Assembly: GCA_963677185.1 (NCBI GenBank)
Contig: OY781889.1
Location: forward strand, 310,001-374,000
Direction of reading: 5' to 3'
DNA length: 64,000 nucleotides
Source: G963677185 sp963677185
Lineage (GTDB): Bacteria; Bacillota; Syntrophomonadia; Syntrophomonadales; Syntrophomonadaceae
Within the stretch, counting starts at the first letter, position 1; every line of letters begins with the position of its first letter. Made by a program: the position numbers and the translations under genes. This document shows positions 26,949 to 34,538 of this stretch, one piece after another. Under the pieces are notes generated by a model that searched no databases, was not told the DNA's origin, and worked only from the letters and a program-made list of their open reading frames with translations.

Positions 26949-27860
26949 ATGGAAAATTGGACGAATTTATACGACGTTAGCAAATGCACTGCCTGCCGCG
27001 GTTGCGTAGTCCAGTGCAAGAACTGGAACAAAAATCCTGCCATTATTGAACCGTTTAAAGGCAATTATGGCTGTAAATCTGACACCGACGAAGACACCTA
27101 TACAGTAATCCGCTTTATGGAAGAGGAAGAAACCGGCAATCCAATGAAGCCGATTGAATGGCGTTTCCTCAAGTTCCAATGCATGCATTGCTTTGATCCG
27201 GAATGCATGAAAGTATGTCCGACCGGTTGCATTAGCAAAACTGAATGGGGCGCGGTGGTCAAGGACTATGACAAGTGCGTGGGATGCAAATACTGCACCT
27301 ATGCCTGCCCGTTCCTGATTCCCAAGTACCGTCCCCGCCAGGACAAAACCACCAAGTGCACCCTGTGCTCGGAAAGAGTCAGCGCTGGCCTGGCCGGTGT
27401 TGATGACGCTGCTGTCAAGGTGGCCCAGGAAGGCAGCCGCTTGAAGGACCCCACCCAGAGCAAGATCAAAGAATCCTTTGGCATACCAGCCTGCGCCAAA
27501 ACCTGCCCTTCAGGTGCTTTGAAATTTGGCAAGCGCAGTGAACTGCTGAAAGAGGCCAAAGCCAGAGTCAAGGAACTTCAAAAGCAGGGCTTCACCTATG
27601 CCACTATATACGGCGAGCGCGAACTGGGCGGCCTGAACAAGCTATATGTTCTGACCGACAATCCTGAAAAATTCGGCCTGCCAGTATTACCGGCAGCCTC
27701 CGGTCTGATGACCTTCTGGAAGGAATACGCTCCATGGGCGGGCTGGCTTGTTCCCTTAACCCTTGGCGCTTCGGCGGTCAGCTTTGTGACCAGTCGTATT
27801 TTAGCCAACAAGCACGCCGATGAACATGGCGAACATGATTCGGAAGGAGGTCATGAATAA
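26949..27860 (+). CDS. fdhB: Formate dehydrogenase iron-sulfur subunit with C-terminal membrane anchor
   Basis: 303 residues from ATG 26949 behind AGGAGGG. Four [4Fe-4S] sites: CTACRGCVVQCKNWN, CMHCFDPECMKVCPTGC, CVGCKYCTYACPF and the CTLC...CAKTCPSGAL pair. This is the FdnH/FdoH pattern that wires FdhA to the membrane subunit. A single C-terminal helix (WAGWLVPLTLGASAVSFV) anchors it. The stop shares one base with the fdhC start (TAATG). Confidence 0.93.
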   Translation: MENWTNLYDVSKCTACRGCVVQCKNWNKNPAIIEPFKGNYGCKSDTDEDTYTVIRFMEEEETGNPMKPIEWRFLKFQCMHCFDPECMKVCPTGCISKTEWGAVVKDYDKCVGCKYCTYACPFLIPKYRPRQDKTTKCTLCSERVSAGLAGVDDAAVKVAQEGSRLKDPTQSKIKESFGIPACAKTCPSGALKFGKRSELLKEAKARVKELQKQGFTYATIYGERELGGLNKLYVLTDNPEKFGLPVLPAASGLMTFWKEYAPWAGWLVPLTLGASAVSFVTSRILANKHADEHGEHDSEGGHE

Positions 27861-28552
27861 TGCAGCTGCTTACGAAATACGAACCTGATGTACCTCGCGT
27901 GGAGCGGTTCAACTGGGTTGAACGCTATTCCCACTGGGGCCATACAGTAACCTATTTAATCTGCCTGTTTACCGGTTTGGCTATGTTCCTGCCGATACAC
28001 TACGGCGGCAGCATCTTTGCTACCATTTTTGGCGGCTATGACATGGCTAACCTGATTCACCGCATTTCGGCAGTTGGCTTAACCGCGGTTCTGATCTTCT
28101 TCGTAGCACTTGACGCCAAGGGCATCTGGCTCTGGATTCAGGACATCCTGCGCTTTGGCCTAAACGACATTAAATTTATCCTGAATTTCCCTCTGGAGTT
28201 CTTTGGATTCCACGTAGAGGTTCCTCCGCAGACCAAGTTCAATGGCGGTGAAAAAGGCAATTCCATGGTTACACCGACCATGGTCATCCTGCTGGTTGTA
28301 AGCGGTTATATCATGTGGTCTTCACAGATATGGCACCCGCTTATCGTGCAGATTGCTTATCCGGTCCATTCCCTGGCCATGGTATTCGGCACTGTTATGG
28401 TGAGCATGCATGGCTACCTGGGTTCTTTCCACCCCGGTTCGGGCGAATCCCTCAATGGCATGTTGAAGGGCACGGTTAAAGTTGACTGGGCCAAGCACCA
28501 TCATGCCACATGGTATCAAGAAACCTACGGCGACAAGGAAAAGGCTGAATAG
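27860..28552 (+). CDS. fdhC: Formate dehydrogenase cytochrome b subunit
   Basis: 230 residues with four membrane helices and the FdnI-like histidines (ERYSHWGHTVTYL, NLIHRISAVGL, AYPVHSLAMVF, VSMHGYLGSFH) that ligate two b haems and form the quinone site. It links FdhAB to the menaquinone pool from the outer face, parallel to HyaC. A strong intrinsic terminator follows 33 bp after the stop. Confidence 0.92.
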   Translation: MQLLTKYEPDVPRVERFNWVERYSHWGHTVTYLICLFTGLAMFLPIHYGGSIFATIFGGYDMANLIHRISAVGLTAVLIFFVALDAKGIWLWIQDILRFGLNDIKFILNFPLEFFGFHVEVPPQTKFNGGEKGNSMVTPTMVILLVVSGYIMWSSQIWHPLIVQIAYPVHSLAMVFGTVMVSMHGYLGSFHPGSGESLNGMLKGTVKVDWAKHHHATWYQETYGDKEKAE

Positions 28553-28585
28553 ACTATCTGAATAATCCTGTATGTTTATTACTTT

Positions 28586-28612
28586 GCGGGGAGATTAATC
28601 TCCCCGCTTTTT
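28586..28612 (+). terminator. Intrinsic terminator of fdhABC
   Basis: GCGGGGAGAT/ATCTCCCCGC, a perfect 10-bp stem with loop TA, followed by TTTTT. Confidence 0.9.
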
Positions 28613-28714
28613 AGAAATTTCTGTAATTGCTATTATCCCCCCGAAACTGATAACATGGAAAATGTAAGCGCTGACCTGCAGGCACTTCCATATTTCTATG
28701 AAGGAGAACAGAGT

Positions 28715-29548
28715 ATGAACACCAAGACCCCAGTACAGCTTCCCGAAGGTTATGTCGCTTTTTTCAAGCAACTGGAAAGCTGGCAGAATCAAAAACAAAT
28801 TGTCTTGCAAAAAGTAATAAGCAGTAAAAGCTATTTAACTGTCAATTATAAGACCATTCAGGAACCCTTGCTAAATCTTCTGGATGTTGATATCGATGCC
28901 GATTCATATCGGACTCTTTGCACTCAATTGATTGAATTCCTCACGGAAAATCGCCAGGAAATCGCTGCCGACCTGTTACAGATTAAAACTAAAATTACTG
29001 AATTTGACTGGCCGGCTATTATTGAAGAGACTATGAATGAAAACAAGCTATATTTTTCTGGGCTGGGCGGGTTATTCGGCATAAATCCGGAAGTGCTGTT
29101 TTTCACCTTTGAACATAGCCTTCGTCCATTTCTCCGTCTTTATGCTGCTCCTCATTACGCGGCCTGGGTGAATCAGGATATGCGCGACTGGTCTTTCCCG
29201 GCATGCTGTCCTTTCTGCGGCAGCGAGGGGCATATCAGCCGTTTGCGCAATGAAGACGGGCGCCGTTTTATGTTCTGTGAGCGTTGTTTTACGGAATGGG
29301 AAGTTCGGTATCTGTTCTGTGTTTACTGCAGCAATGATGAGCCTGGCACAATCAGAATACTCAACCTGGAAAATGATAGTGCACACAAAGCCTATCTATG
29401 TGAAAAATGCAAATCCTATTTGAAAACCTATGACGAACGGCAAACCCTGCAACCAGCCGATCTATTCATAACTTCGATCGAAACCCTGTATCTGGATATG
29501 CTGGCCAAAGAAGAGGGCTATGGAATTAAGGACGTTCAGGGCCATTAA
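28715..29548 (+). CDS. fdhE: Formate dehydrogenase accessory protein FdhE
   Basis: 277 residues from ATG 28715 behind GAAGGAG. FdhE is a rubredoxin-like cytoplasmic protein needed for activity of exported respiratory formate dehydrogenases. Four CxxC pairs in the C-terminal half are diagnostic: CPFC, CERC, CVYC and CEKC. The N-terminal half is helical and poorly conserved. It is separated from fdhC by a terminator, so it has its own or read-through transcription. Confidence 0.9.
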   Translation: MNTKTPVQLPEGYVAFFKQLESWQNQKQIVLQKVISSKSYLTVNYKTIQEPLLNLLDVDIDADSYRTLCTQLIEFLTENRQEIAADLLQIKTKITEFDWPAIIEETMNENKLYFSGLGGLFGINPEVLFFTFEHSLRPFLRLYAAPHYAAWVNQDMRDWSFPACCPFCGSEGHISRLRNEDGRRFMFCERCFTEWEVRYLFCVYCSNDEPGTIRILNLENDSAHKAYLCEKCKSYLKTYDERQTLQPADLFITSIETLYLDMLAKEEGYGIKDVQGH

Positions 29549-29562
29549 AAGCAGATTTAGAC

Positions 29563-29596
29563 GGGCCGGCGGGATTGTGTTCACATCCGCCGGCCC
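29563..29596 (+). terminator. Terminator-like hairpin after fdhE
   Basis: GGGCCGGCGG/CCGCCGGCCC, 10-bp GC-rich stem with a 14-base loop, then a T-poor tail (TTGCTTGTTT). Probably the fdhE terminator. Confidence 0.7.
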
Positions 29597-29674
29597 TTGC
29601 TTGTTTCCAGCCAGCTTGATATTATTAAAAAAGGAACTATTTGAATTTCCCGGGTTAGAAAAGGAGGGTACACT

Positions 29675-29887
29675 ATGAAACTAAGCGCGAGAAACCAGTT
29701 AAAAGGTATAGTTAAGAGCATCACTCCCGGTGCGGTTAATGCTGAAGTGGTTATTGCCCTGCCTGGCGGAACTGAAGTAGTCTCAATAATCACCAAAGCC
29801 TCCGCCGAAGCCCTGGGTTTGGCGCCTGGCAAAGAAGTGTATGCAGTGGTAAAAGCATCCAGCGTCATGGTAGCAGTAGATCATTAG
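29675..29887 (+). CDS. mop: Mop/TOBE-domain molybdenum-pterin binding protein (molbindin)
   Basis: 70 residues, one Mop domain: MKLSARNQLKGIVKSITPGAVNAEVVIAL, then ITKASAEALGLAPGKEVYAVVKASSVMV. Molbindins bind molybdate or tungstate as hexamers and buffer the cytoplasmic pool. A GGAGGGT site precedes ATG 29675. It stands between fdhE and the convergent MOT1-like transporter. Confidence 0.93.
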   Translation: MKLSARNQLKGIVKSITPGAVNAEVVIALPGGTEVVSIITKASAEALGLAPGKEVYAVVKASSVMVAVDH

Positions 29888-29897
29888 CAGGTTGAAT

Positions 29898-29979
29898 GGG
29901 TACTAAATTAAGGGGACGTTTCTGGTGATTTAAGTCTGCAGATTTAAATCACCAGAAACGTCCCCTTGATTTAGTACCC
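29898..29979. repeat. Long inverted repeat between convergent mop and MOT1 genes
   Basis: Nearly perfect arms of about 36 bp (GGGTACTAAAT...TTTAA against TTAAA...ATTTAGTACCC) with a 9-base centre. The repeat contains the motif GGGGACGTTTCT shared with similar repeats at 51326-51389 and 57315-57410. Probably a bidirectional terminator; it overlaps the last codons of the MOT1-like gene. Confidence 0.85.
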
Positions 29980-31140
29980 CTGATTAATTCCCCCTGATTG
30001 TTGGTTTTCTTCTCCGAATGGATTGGTCTTTTTCAGCAGATAAGACAGTGCCAGGCCGGCAATAAATCCGGCGCCAACATTGAATGCCAGGCACATAATC
30101 GCAGTTCCAGATATGCAGAAAAAGCTGGATTTCGAAGCCACCAGAGCGGTCCGGGCGGACAGCAGCAGTTCCAACCCGCCGAACAGCAGTAAACATCCCA
30201 GTATTGCCTGGGGAATCAGGGCCATTATGCTTACCGCCCCTGGCCCCAGCAATGTTCCCGTAATAAGCAGCAGCGTCCCAATTATCAGGGGCGTAGCCAT
30301 GGTGCGACCCCCAAAACGATAATGGGCAGCCATCCCCCCGCTGCCGTGGCACCAGGGAAACCCTCCTATTAACGGAACCAACAGGTTGCCGGCCCCCATG
30401 GTTATCAGCAAATTGCGCTCCGTAATCCGCTCCGCGCGTTCTGGAAAAAGCTGCATTGCCAGGGAGGCGCTCACTATCACCGCATTGGCTATGGATTGGG
30501 GAAACTGGGGCAGGAATCCAATCAGAAAGCCCCGCTCAAATGTAGCCGGATCTGGCCAGGTAAGTGCCGGGAGGTATATACCTGGATGCAGAAGAGGCCA
30601 TTCAGCCGGAGGATGAGCCATCAAGCCGAGCAGAGTACCGCCCAGCAAAACCAGTAAAGCTGCGGGCAGCTTATTATTGGAAAACAGCAGCAGCGTCATA
30701 AACACGGCGAGCAGACCCAGCCAGATTTCGCTGCTGGCATACCTGATGCCCAGCACCCCCAGACTCAGTCCCAGTCCTACTACGATTCCCATGTTCACTT
30801 CCTTCGGGATTACTCCAACCAACCGCTCAATAAGTCCTGACAGGGCTAGAAACAGCAGGACAGCCCCCATAATCAATCCCGATGCGGCAGCTTCGCTGGC
30901 ATTAATCTGCCCCACCAGCACCGCCGCTCCCACGACCTTCATTGGCTGCACCGGAACTGGAGCCTGGTAAATAATGCCGGTTAATATGTACATTAGCCCG
31001 AAGCCGAACAGTATGCTGGTGGAATCGAAACCGGCAATGGATACAAAGCCGATCAAAAAAGGCAGAAGGACTCCAAGGTCTCCCAGAGAACCAGAGATTT
31101 CGCCGCTGATCAGTTGCCATTTATTCGATGCGCTCTGCAC
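29971..31140 (-). CDS. MOT1-like molybdate/sulfate transporter
   Basis: 389 residues with about 10-12 hydrophobic helices. The two MOT1 signatures are present: PVPVQPMKVVGAA in the first third and GGFPWCHGSGGMAAHYRFGGRT in the second half. MOT1 proteins are SulP-related, high-affinity molybdate (or sulfate) permeases. The location between molbindin and the tungstate ABC transporter supports oxyanion uptake for Fdh cofactor synthesis. Which oxyanion it prefers cannot be told. Confidence 0.88.
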   Translation of the reverse strand: MQSASNKWQLISGEISGSLGDLGVLLPFLIGFVSIAGFDSTSILFGFGLMYILTGIIYQAPVPVQPMKVVGAAVLVGQINASEAAASGLIMGAVLLFLALSGLIERLVGVIPKEVNMGIVVGLGLSLGVLGIRYASSEIWLGLLAVFMTLLLFSNNKLPAALLVLLGGTLLGLMAHPPAEWPLLHPGIYLPALTWPDPATFERGFLIGFLPQFPQSIANAVIVSASLAMQLFPERAERITERNLLITMGAGNLLVPLIGGFPWCHGSGGMAAHYRFGGRTMATPLIIGTLLLITGTLLGPGAVSIMALIPQAILGCLLLFGGLELLLSARTALVASKSSFFCISGTAIMCLAFNVGAGFIAGLALSYLLKKTNPFGEENQQSGGINQGY

Positions 31141-31170
31141 TAATAACTACCTCCCAGCAGGCATAGGAAC

Positions 31171-31192
31171 GGACGAACACCAGGTTCGCCCC
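31171..31192. repeat. GGGCGAAC dispersed hairpin, variant copy
   Basis: CGAAC/GTTCG stem with loop ACCAG. The right arm GTTCGCCCC is identical to the copies near 6.6 and 14 kb; the left arm has one change. Confidence 0.7.
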
Positions 31193-31194
31193 TG

Positions 31195-31935
31195 CTAGAA
31201 ATACAGGTCCCCGCAGATAAAGGCACTGGTGCGGTGATCCTGCGGATCCTTGAACAGGGCTGCGGTTTCATTGCTTTCAATGAGTTCACCGTCCCATAGC
31301 ATCAGGATCCGGTCCGCTACCCGGCGGGCTTGAAAAACGTTATGGGTTACGATAATTATGTTGCTCTTGTACTCGTCGCGGATGATTTTAATGTTTTTTT
31401 CAATGTCAATGGCGCTGGCAGAGTCTATATTAGCGGTAGGCTCGTCCAGGAAAAGCACTTCTGGCTCCAATACCAGCGCCCTGGCAATGGCCACCTTCTG
31501 TTTCTCCCCGGCCGACAGGCGCCGGGCTGGATAACCGGTAAAATCCTGCATATTCATCAGTGCCAGAGACTTCTGTACATGCCGATGCTGTTCGGCTCCG
31601 CTGATCCCGCGCACCTTCAAACCATAAGCCACATTGTCAAAAACACTGCCCTGAAACATGTACACTGGCTGGGTCACCATGGCCATGCGGCGCCGGAGAT
31701 CCAGAAGCAGCTTTTTTGAATGCTTCCACATCACGTTCTGCCCCATAATCTCGATAGTGCCCTGCTCAGGCGGCGTCAGTAAAGCCATGATTTTAAGTAA
31801 AGTGGTTTTTCCTGAACCATTCGGGCCAAGTATGGCCGATATATGTTCCGGTTCTATCTCCAGGCTGATGTTCTTCAAAACCTCCCTGGAGCCATATGCC
31901 TTGCCAATATCAGTTAATCTGAATACCCTGTTCAT
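31195..31935 (-). CDS. tupC: Tungstate ABC transporter, ATP-binding protein
   Basis: 246 residues. ABC ATPase with Walker A LGPNGSGKTT, Q-loop MVTQPVYMF, signature LSAGEKQKVAIARAL (LSGGQ variant), Walker B VLFLDEP and switch His VTHN. It powers the TupAB importer. It overlaps tupB by 26 bp. Confidence 0.92.
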   Translation of the reverse strand: MNRVFRLTDIGKAYGSREVLKNISLEIEPEHISAILGPNGSGKTTLLKIMALLTPPEQGTIEIMGQNVMWKHSKKLLLDLRRRMAMVTQPVYMFQGSVFDNVAYGLKVRGISGAEQHRHVQKSLALMNMQDFTGYPARRLSAGEKQKVAIARALVLEPEVLFLDEPTANIDSASAIDIEKNIKIIRDEYKSNIIIVTHNVFQARRVADRILMLWDGELIESNETAALFKDPQDHRTSAFICGDLYF

Positions 31936-32629
31936 CCTTAAAAGACCTCTTCTCGACCAAAAGCATCAACATAATAATAATAAAGGCCAGAAGCAGCAGC
32001 ACCATGCCGAAAGCCAGGGCCTTGGAGTCATTGCCTATCCTGGTTTCCAACACGATGGAAGTGGTTAAAACCCTGGTGGCTCCTTGAATATTTCCGCCCA
32101 CCATCATAACCGCGCCTACTTCAGCGATTAAACGCCCAAAAGCAGCGGTCAGGGCTGATATAATCCCCAGCCGCGATTCCAGTACAATGGCCAGCAAGGC
32201 CTGGGCTTCTGAAGCTCCCAGGGTCAACGCGGTATCATATACTTCCTGCTGCTGGCTCATCACCGCTCTGGCTGTCAAACCGCATACAATCGGGGTTCCC
32301 AGTAATACCTGGGCTGTAGTCATAGCCGTTGGAGTGTACAAGACCTGCAGCGCTCCCAGAGGTCCACTGTTGCTGACGGTCAAATAGACTATAAGTCCTG
32401 CCAGAACCGGAGGCAGTGCCATCAATGTATAGGCCAGGTTCATGACCAGATTTTTGCCGGGAAAGCGTTTCAGCCCCAGCAGAGTGCCCAGCGGTATTCC
32501 GACTATAGCAGAAATCAGCAGCGCCGTTAGAGATACCTTCAATGAAAGGGCAGTTATCTCTATAATCTGTGGATCACCCGATATTATCATCTGCCAGGCC
32601 GCACCCACAGCTTCAATTATTGTTTCCAT
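31910..32629 (-). CDS. tupB: Tungstate ABC transporter, permease
   Basis: 239 residues with five or six membrane helices and the permease EAA-like loop (ALTLGASEAQALLAIVLESRLGIISAL). The family is TupB/ModB-like; assignment to tungstate rests on the TTTSTQDSGLL binding protein encoded upstream. A hairpin terminator in the 130-bp gap after tupA suggests it is made in smaller amounts than the binding protein. Confidence 0.9.
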   Translation of the reverse strand: METIIEAVGAAWQMIISGDPQIIEITALSLKVSLTALLISAIVGIPLGTLLGLKRFPGKNLVMNLAYTLMALPPVLAGLIVYLTVSNSGPLGALQVLYTPTAMTTAQVLLGTPIVCGLTARAVMSQQQEVYDTALTLGASEAQALLAIVLESRLGIISALTAAFGRLIAEVGAVMMVGGNIQGATRVLTTSIVLETRIGNDSKALAFGMVLLLLAFIIIMLMLLVEKRSFKDEQGIQIN

Positions 32630-32733
32630 TCGTTATACCATCCCTGATTGGCAGCGGGCAGTCCTGGGAAACAGGCAAAAAACCGTCCCCCTGCCTGCCC
32701 GTTAAGCATCTATGTTCCCTTAATTTTAACAGT

Positions 32734-32767
32734 AAAAAGCTGATGCGGATTAAAATTCCGCATCAGC
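32734..32767 (-). terminator. Terminator between tupA and tupB
   Basis: GCTGATGCGGA/TCCGCATCAGC, perfect 11-bp stem, 7-base loop, followed by TTTTT on the minus strand. It lies inside the tup operon, so it is likely a partial terminator. Confidence 0.85.
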
Positions 32768-32791
32768 ACATTCGCTACATTAGCAACCTGA

Positions 32792-33661
32792 TTACTGGGC
32801 TTTATAACTCGGTATAAACAGGGCCTGGCCCCATTTGTCCTTGCCGTATTCGCCGATCAGCTTCTGGCCTTCTTCGCTGGTGATATAATCCGCGAAAGCC
32901 TTGGCGCCGTCTTTGTTAATGTTCGGGAATTTGGCCGAGCTGACCTGGATAACGCCATAAGGATTAAAGAGGTTCTTGTCGCCTTCCACCACTATGATAA
33001 GCTTGTACTTGTCTTTTTGGGCCAGGAAGGTGGCGCGGTCAATCAGAGTATAGGCTTTGGTTTCATCTGCCATGCGGAAGGTTTCACCCATGCCCAGGCC
33101 TGCAACCTTGTACCATTCTCCAGTCGGGGTTATGGCTGCTTTTTCCCAAATGCTCAGTTCCTTGGTGTTGGTGCCAGATTTATCTCCCCGGGAAATAAAC
33201 GGGGATTTGGTGTCAGAAATAGCCTTAAAAGCAGCGACCGCGTCTTTGGTGCCTTTAATCTTGGCGGGATCGCTTTCCGGGCCAATTATCATGAAGTCAT
33301 TATACATTACGTCTTTACGATCGCTTCCATATCCATCAGTCATGAACTGGTCTTCAGCTTTACGGGAATGCACTAATAAAACATCGGCATCGCCCTTCTG
33401 CCCCATGGTCATGGCTTCGCCTGAACCTACCGCGATAACCTTTACTTTGTAGCCAGTCTTTTTCTCGAATGCAGGAATCAATACATCCAGCAGGCCTGAA
33501 TCCTGGGTGCTGGTTGTTGTAGCCAGAATAAGTTCGGGATCCGCAGGGGTGGGCGTAGTTGTTGTCGTAGTAGTGGTGGTTGTAGTTCCGGTTCCGCAAC
33601 CGGCAAATAAAGACATCATAAGGGTCAAACCAATTAATAATGCCAGGATCTTTTTGTTCAT
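32792..33661 (-). CDS. tupA: Tungstate ABC transporter, substrate-binding lipoprotein
   Basis: 289 residues from ATG 33661 behind GGGAGGT. A lipoprotein signal with lipobox (LMMSLFAGC) is followed by an 11-residue Thr tract as linker. The mature protein opens with ATTTSTQDSGLL, the TupA tungstate-binding signature, and continues with GSGEAMTMGQKGDADVLLVHS and FISRGDKSGTNTKEL. It captures tungstate outside the cell for TupBC. The leader holds a Moco/Tuco-type riboswitch and a terminator, so expression should respond to the cofactor. Confidence 0.94.
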   Translation of the reverse strand: MNKKILALLIGLTLMMSLFAGCGTGTTTTTTTTTTTPTPADPELILATTTSTQDSGLLDVLIPAFEKKTGYKVKVIAVGSGEAMTMGQKGDADVLLVHSRKAEDQFMTDGYGSDRKDVMYNDFMIIGPESDPAKIKGTKDAVAAFKAISDTKSPFISRGDKSGTNTKELSIWEKAAITPTGEWYKVAGLGMGETFRMADETKAYTLIDRATFLAQKDKYKLIIVVEGDKNLFNPYGVIQVSSAKFPNINKDGAKAFADYITSEEGQKLIGEYGKDKWGQALFIPSYKAQ

Positions 33662-33713
33662 TTTATTACCTCCCAATCTTCTATCTCTAATACCATGCAA
33701 ACATATGTGTAAC

Positions 33714-33744
33714 AAAAACCCCCCGGACTGCCAGACGGCCAGTC
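33714..33744 (-). terminator. Riboswitch expression-platform terminator of tupA
   Basis: GACTG/CAGTC extended by an inner GC stem, then CGGGGGGTTTTTG on the minus strand, 23 nt after the riboswitch aptamer and before tupA. It likely ends transcription when cofactor is bound. Confidence 0.6.
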
Positions 33745-33766
33745 ACAAGGAGCTCTCTACCTCATC

Positions 33767-33877
33767 GGCATCATCTCCTTTTCATGCGGTAGGCATAACC
33801 GTTTCCAGCTATACCCTGTCGGCCTGGAACGCATGGTTTAAAAGGCTTCAACTTTAGCGTTAAAGGCTCGGAGAAAC
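33767..33877 (-). ncRNA. Moco/Tuco-type riboswitch upstream of tupA
   Basis: Minus strand blocks TTCTCCGAGCC, CCAGGCCGACAGGGTATAGCTGG (split: CCAGGC and GCTGGAAACGGTT), ATGCCTACC and AAAGGAGATGATGCC. These match the RNA at 19719-19816 and the molybdenum/tungsten cofactor motif as I recall it. Its position before a tungstate importer fits the tungsten-cofactor variant. Confidence 0.7.
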
Positions 33878-33951
33878 AATATTAAATTTTCCTAACAACG
33901 ATTGCAGCCTGTCATTCCATTTTATTATAATACGGGGTTAAAAGCCAATCT

Positions 33952-34062
33952 TCATAGCGGGCGCAAGGCCGTATCCTGAAGCTTTTTAACGGCAATAATG
34001 CCGATGACGGAAATAAGCACCACGGCAATGACACCAATGATAACCAGGGTTTTCTTGCTCAC
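33952..34062 (-). CDS. Small single-helix membrane protein (36 aa)
   Basis: A GTG start at 34062 has an excellent AAGGAGGT site 8 bases upstream. The 36-residue product MSKKTLVIIGVIAVVLISVI... is one hydrophobic helix with a short basic tail (AVKKLQDTALRPL). It lies just upstream of the tupA riboswitch on the same strand. I know no family for it. The ribosome site and the positive-inside membrane helix make a real small protein plausible. Confidence 0.55.
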   Translation of the reverse strand: MSKKTLVIIGVIAVVLISVIGIIAVKKLQDTALRPL

Positions 34063-34290
34063 AGTCCATGACCTCCTTGTGGTGTTTACCAGTGATATTC
34101 AGGTAAAAATGGGAAGGGGCAGCATTACGATATGCTTAAATCGAGCTGCGCTTGGTATAATTATCCCTTGACGCGACAGTAAAGTCAATCATGCCCGTTA
34201 ATCGTGGCCGTGTCAACTCTTCGTGGGTAACTCCCGCTAAATTTATTAAATTTATGTTTGATGATAATACATGCAAAATGTTTTGGATGC

Positions 34291-34496
34291 CGTTGCTATG
34301 GGACTTGGCTCGTTCCAGGCCTCCTCAAAAGAAGACTATGCTTCTCGTCTCCCCAGTCAGCCGGTCCCGCTCCAACTGGCCATCCGTGGCCAGGTTCGCG
34401 TTCCACGCTTCCTGCGTTCCACCGGCAGGACAGGGTTCGCCTTCGAAGAGTCTTCTAGTATTCGTCGGCAGTCACTCTCCAAGTGCCATAGCAACG
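34291..34496. repeat. 206-bp element bounded by 18-bp inverted repeats
   Basis: CGTTGCTATGGGACTTGG (34291-34308) and CCAAGTGCCATAGCAACG (34479-34496) are inverted repeats with one mismatch. AGAAGACT/AGTCTTCT form an inner pair. No long reading frame. It could be a MITE-like element or a structured RNA; it lies next to the ISLre2 transposase. Confidence 0.5.
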
Positions 34497-34538
34497 TATA
34501 TTCCATAAATATTGTGCTTGTCTGATTTCTTAAGTTGT

